NCBI GenBank assembly: GCA_028866355.1
Contig: JAGWIH010000140.1
Span: forward strand, 1-6,375
Length of the DNA stretch: 6,375 bases
Source of the DNA: Alphaproteobacteria bacterium
GTDB taxonomy: Bacteria > Pseudomonadota > Alphaproteobacteria > ATCC43930 > CGMCC-115725
Reading direction: 5' to 3'
Part shown: positions 5,762 through 6,375 of the stretch, in pieces
Layout: every line of letters begins with the position of its first letter
How positions within the stretch are numbered: the stretch's first letter is position 1
Translations under genes and position numbers: made by a program
The notes under the pieces: generated by a model
Told to the model about the DNA's origin: nothing
Database searches by the model: none
Seen by the model: the letters and a program-made list of their open reading frames with translations, nothing else

Positions 5762-6139
5762 ATGGACCGCCTGGTCGCCCGCCTGACACTCGCTGCTGCC
5801 GGTCTACTGGTGATCGCGGTTCTCGTTGGCGTAGCCGCGGTGTTTCTGTGCGTCGCCCTCGATCTCGCCTTGCAGACCTGGCTGGCGCCGCCGCTGGCGG
5901 CGCTCGCGACGGCGGGTATCTTGCTCGCCGTCGGCCTGATCATCGCGCTGGTCGTCGTGCTTGCCGCGCGCGCGCATCGCACGGCGAATGAGCCGCTGGC
6001 CACGCGGCTGAGCCGCGAACTGACCGGGCTCGCCAGCGAGCACACCGCGGGCGCAATTGGCGCCGCCCTGCTCGCCGGTTTTGCGGTCGGCGCCGTGCCG
6101 CCGCTGCGCGATGCGCTCAAAAGCATATTGGTAAAATAA
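5762..6139 (+). CDS. Small membrane protein, YqjE/phage holin superfamily III-like
   Basis: This 125-residue protein has two long hydrophobic segments near the N-terminus (about 9-33 and 43-69), a hydrophilic stretch with RLSRELTGLASEH (82-94), and a third hydrophobic segment (about 95-113). The short N-terminal charged lead (MDRLVARL) and the paired helices resemble proteins annotated as phage holin family/YqjE, which very often follow DUF883 genes in Proteobacteria. There is no phage context, so a housekeeping or stress membrane role is more likely than lysis. The ATG at 5762 begins 10 bases after the preceding stop and has no clear Shine-Dalgarno sequence, so translational coupling is likely. 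The family call rests on topology and neighbour order rather than on a firm motif. Confidence 0.65.
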   Translation: MDRLVARLTLAAAGLLVIAVLVGVAAVFLCVALDLALQTWLAPPLAALATAGILLAVGLIIALVVVLAARAHRTANEPLATRLSRELTGLASEHTAGAIGAALLAGFAVGAVPPLRDALKSILVK

Positions 6140-6190
6140 TCCGCCGAGACCGGACCGCCACGCGCCACCCGCGCGCGTTGCCGCTTCGCC

Positions 6191-6199
6191 TGATATAAA
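6191..6199 (+). promoter_or_regulatory. Extended -10 promoter candidate for the hydroxylase gene
   Basis: TGATATAAA fits an extended -10 element (TGn followed by TATAAA, five of six consensus bases). No good -35 lies 17 bases upstream, where the sequence is GCGCGC, as is tolerated in extended -10 promoters. The start point would be near 6206, about 20 bases before the ATG. It is the only AT-rich patch in the 87-bp gap. Confidence 0.4.
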
Positions 6200-6226
6200 G
6201 CTCACGTAAGAACGGGGGCCTTCGGC

Positions 6227-6375
6227 ATGAGCGAGCGGTTTCTGGGACGGCGCGAGGATTTCCGGCTGCTCACCGGCAGCGGCCGTTATACCGCCGATCA
6301 CAATCTTGCCAACCAACTGCACGCCGCCTTCCGCCGCGCCGATCGCGCGCACGCGCGCATCCGCGCCATCGACAA
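6227..6375 (+). CDS. Xanthine/CO dehydrogenase-type molybdopterin-binding large subunit (5' fragment)
   Basis: Only the first 49 codons lie in the window. They read as the standard N-terminus of the CoxL/CutL/XdhB-like large subunit of molybdenum hydroxylases. FLGRREDFRLLTGSGRYTAD (5-24) matches the conserved R-EDxRLLTGxGRY pattern that begins the a/b hammerhead domain, and LHAAFRRADRAHARI (31-45) matches the following LHA-x-F-xRS-x-AHARI segment. The complete protein would be about 750-800 residues and would bind the molybdopterin cytosine dinucleotide cofactor, with FeS and FAD subunits usually encoded nearby. The ATG at 6227 is preceded at eight bases by GGGGG, a weak ribosome binding site. 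Whether the enzyme acts on CO, an aldehyde, a purine or another heterocycle is decided by active-site residues beyond the window. Confidence 0.88.
   Translation, partial: MSERFLGRREDFRLLTGSGRYTADHNLANQLHAAFRRADRAHARIRAID

Noticed and set aside
5762..6139. Phage remnant suggested by the holin-like protein.
   Set aside because: There is no integrase, endolysin, structural gene or attachment site. The DUF883-YqjE order is a normal chromosomal arrangement.
6160..6178. Inverted repeat ACGCGC-N7-GCGCGT after the holin-like gene, considered as a terminator.
   Set aside because: The arms are only six bases in a GC-rich patch and no T-run follows, so chance is likely; a weak or Rho-dependent end cannot be excluded.
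5804..6352. Minus-strand open frame of 182 codons over the holin-like gene and the hydroxylase start.
   Set aside because: It spans two plus-strand genes and an intergenic gap and shows no domain. The plus-strand hydroxylase N-terminus is unmistakable.

Overview
The window is a high-GC stretch with strongly GC-biased third codon positions. It carries genes typical of Alphaproteobacteria: a split YeeE/YedE pair, a DUF883/YqjE-type membrane pair, a CoxL-type molybdenum hydroxylase and an FNR/FixK-like box. A Hyphomicrobiales member of the Bradyrhizobium/Rhodopseudomonas/Pseudolabrys kind is the best guess, but this is inferred from style and gene content only. Nine protein genes fill almost the whole window. 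Two run off the edges, and no gene-free stretch exceeds 100 bases. I saw no RNA gene, insertion sequence, CRISPR array or prophage block.

Region 1 (1-1667) is a transport-regulation pair. An MFS permease, cut by the left edge and read leftward, is divergent from a TetR-family repressor read rightward. The 96-bp gap between them holds an elaborate palindrome whose outer arms contain the -35 elements of both divergent promoters. Its inner arms look like a TetR operator, and a second, related inverted repeat lies nearer the permease. The simplest model is autoregulation plus repression of the permease. The ligand is unknown.

Region 2 (1636-4211) holds a GT28-type glycosyltransferase of the MGDG synthase/processive diacylglycerol glycosyltransferase (UgtP) family, read leftward. 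Its 3' end overlaps the 3' end of tetR by 32 bp. Divergent from it, 50 bp away, is a second and quite different MFS protein. A glycolipid glycosyltransferase next to an MFS protein recalls the ugtP-ltaA pair of Staphylococcus, where the MFS protein flips the glycolipid product. Glycolipid synthesis plus export is therefore a testable hypothesis for this pair.

Region 3 (about 4230-6139) looks like one rightward operon. A TTGAT-N4-GTCAA box lies about 41 bp before a plausible start point and suggests FNR/FixK-type (low-oxygen) activation. The genes in order are the two halves of a split YeeE/YedE (TsuA-like) sulfur-compound transporter, each with one motif cysteine; a DUF883/YqjD-like tail-anchored protein; and a YqjE/holin-III-like small membrane protein.

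Region 4 (6227-6375) is the first 49 codons of a xanthine dehydrogenase/CO dehydrogenase-type molybdopterin-binding large subunit, preceded by an extended -10-like sequence.

I found no clearly new system. The items most worth a second look are the glycosyltransferase-MFS pair, the FNR-type box in front of the split YeeE genes, and the nested palindrome between tetR and the permease.
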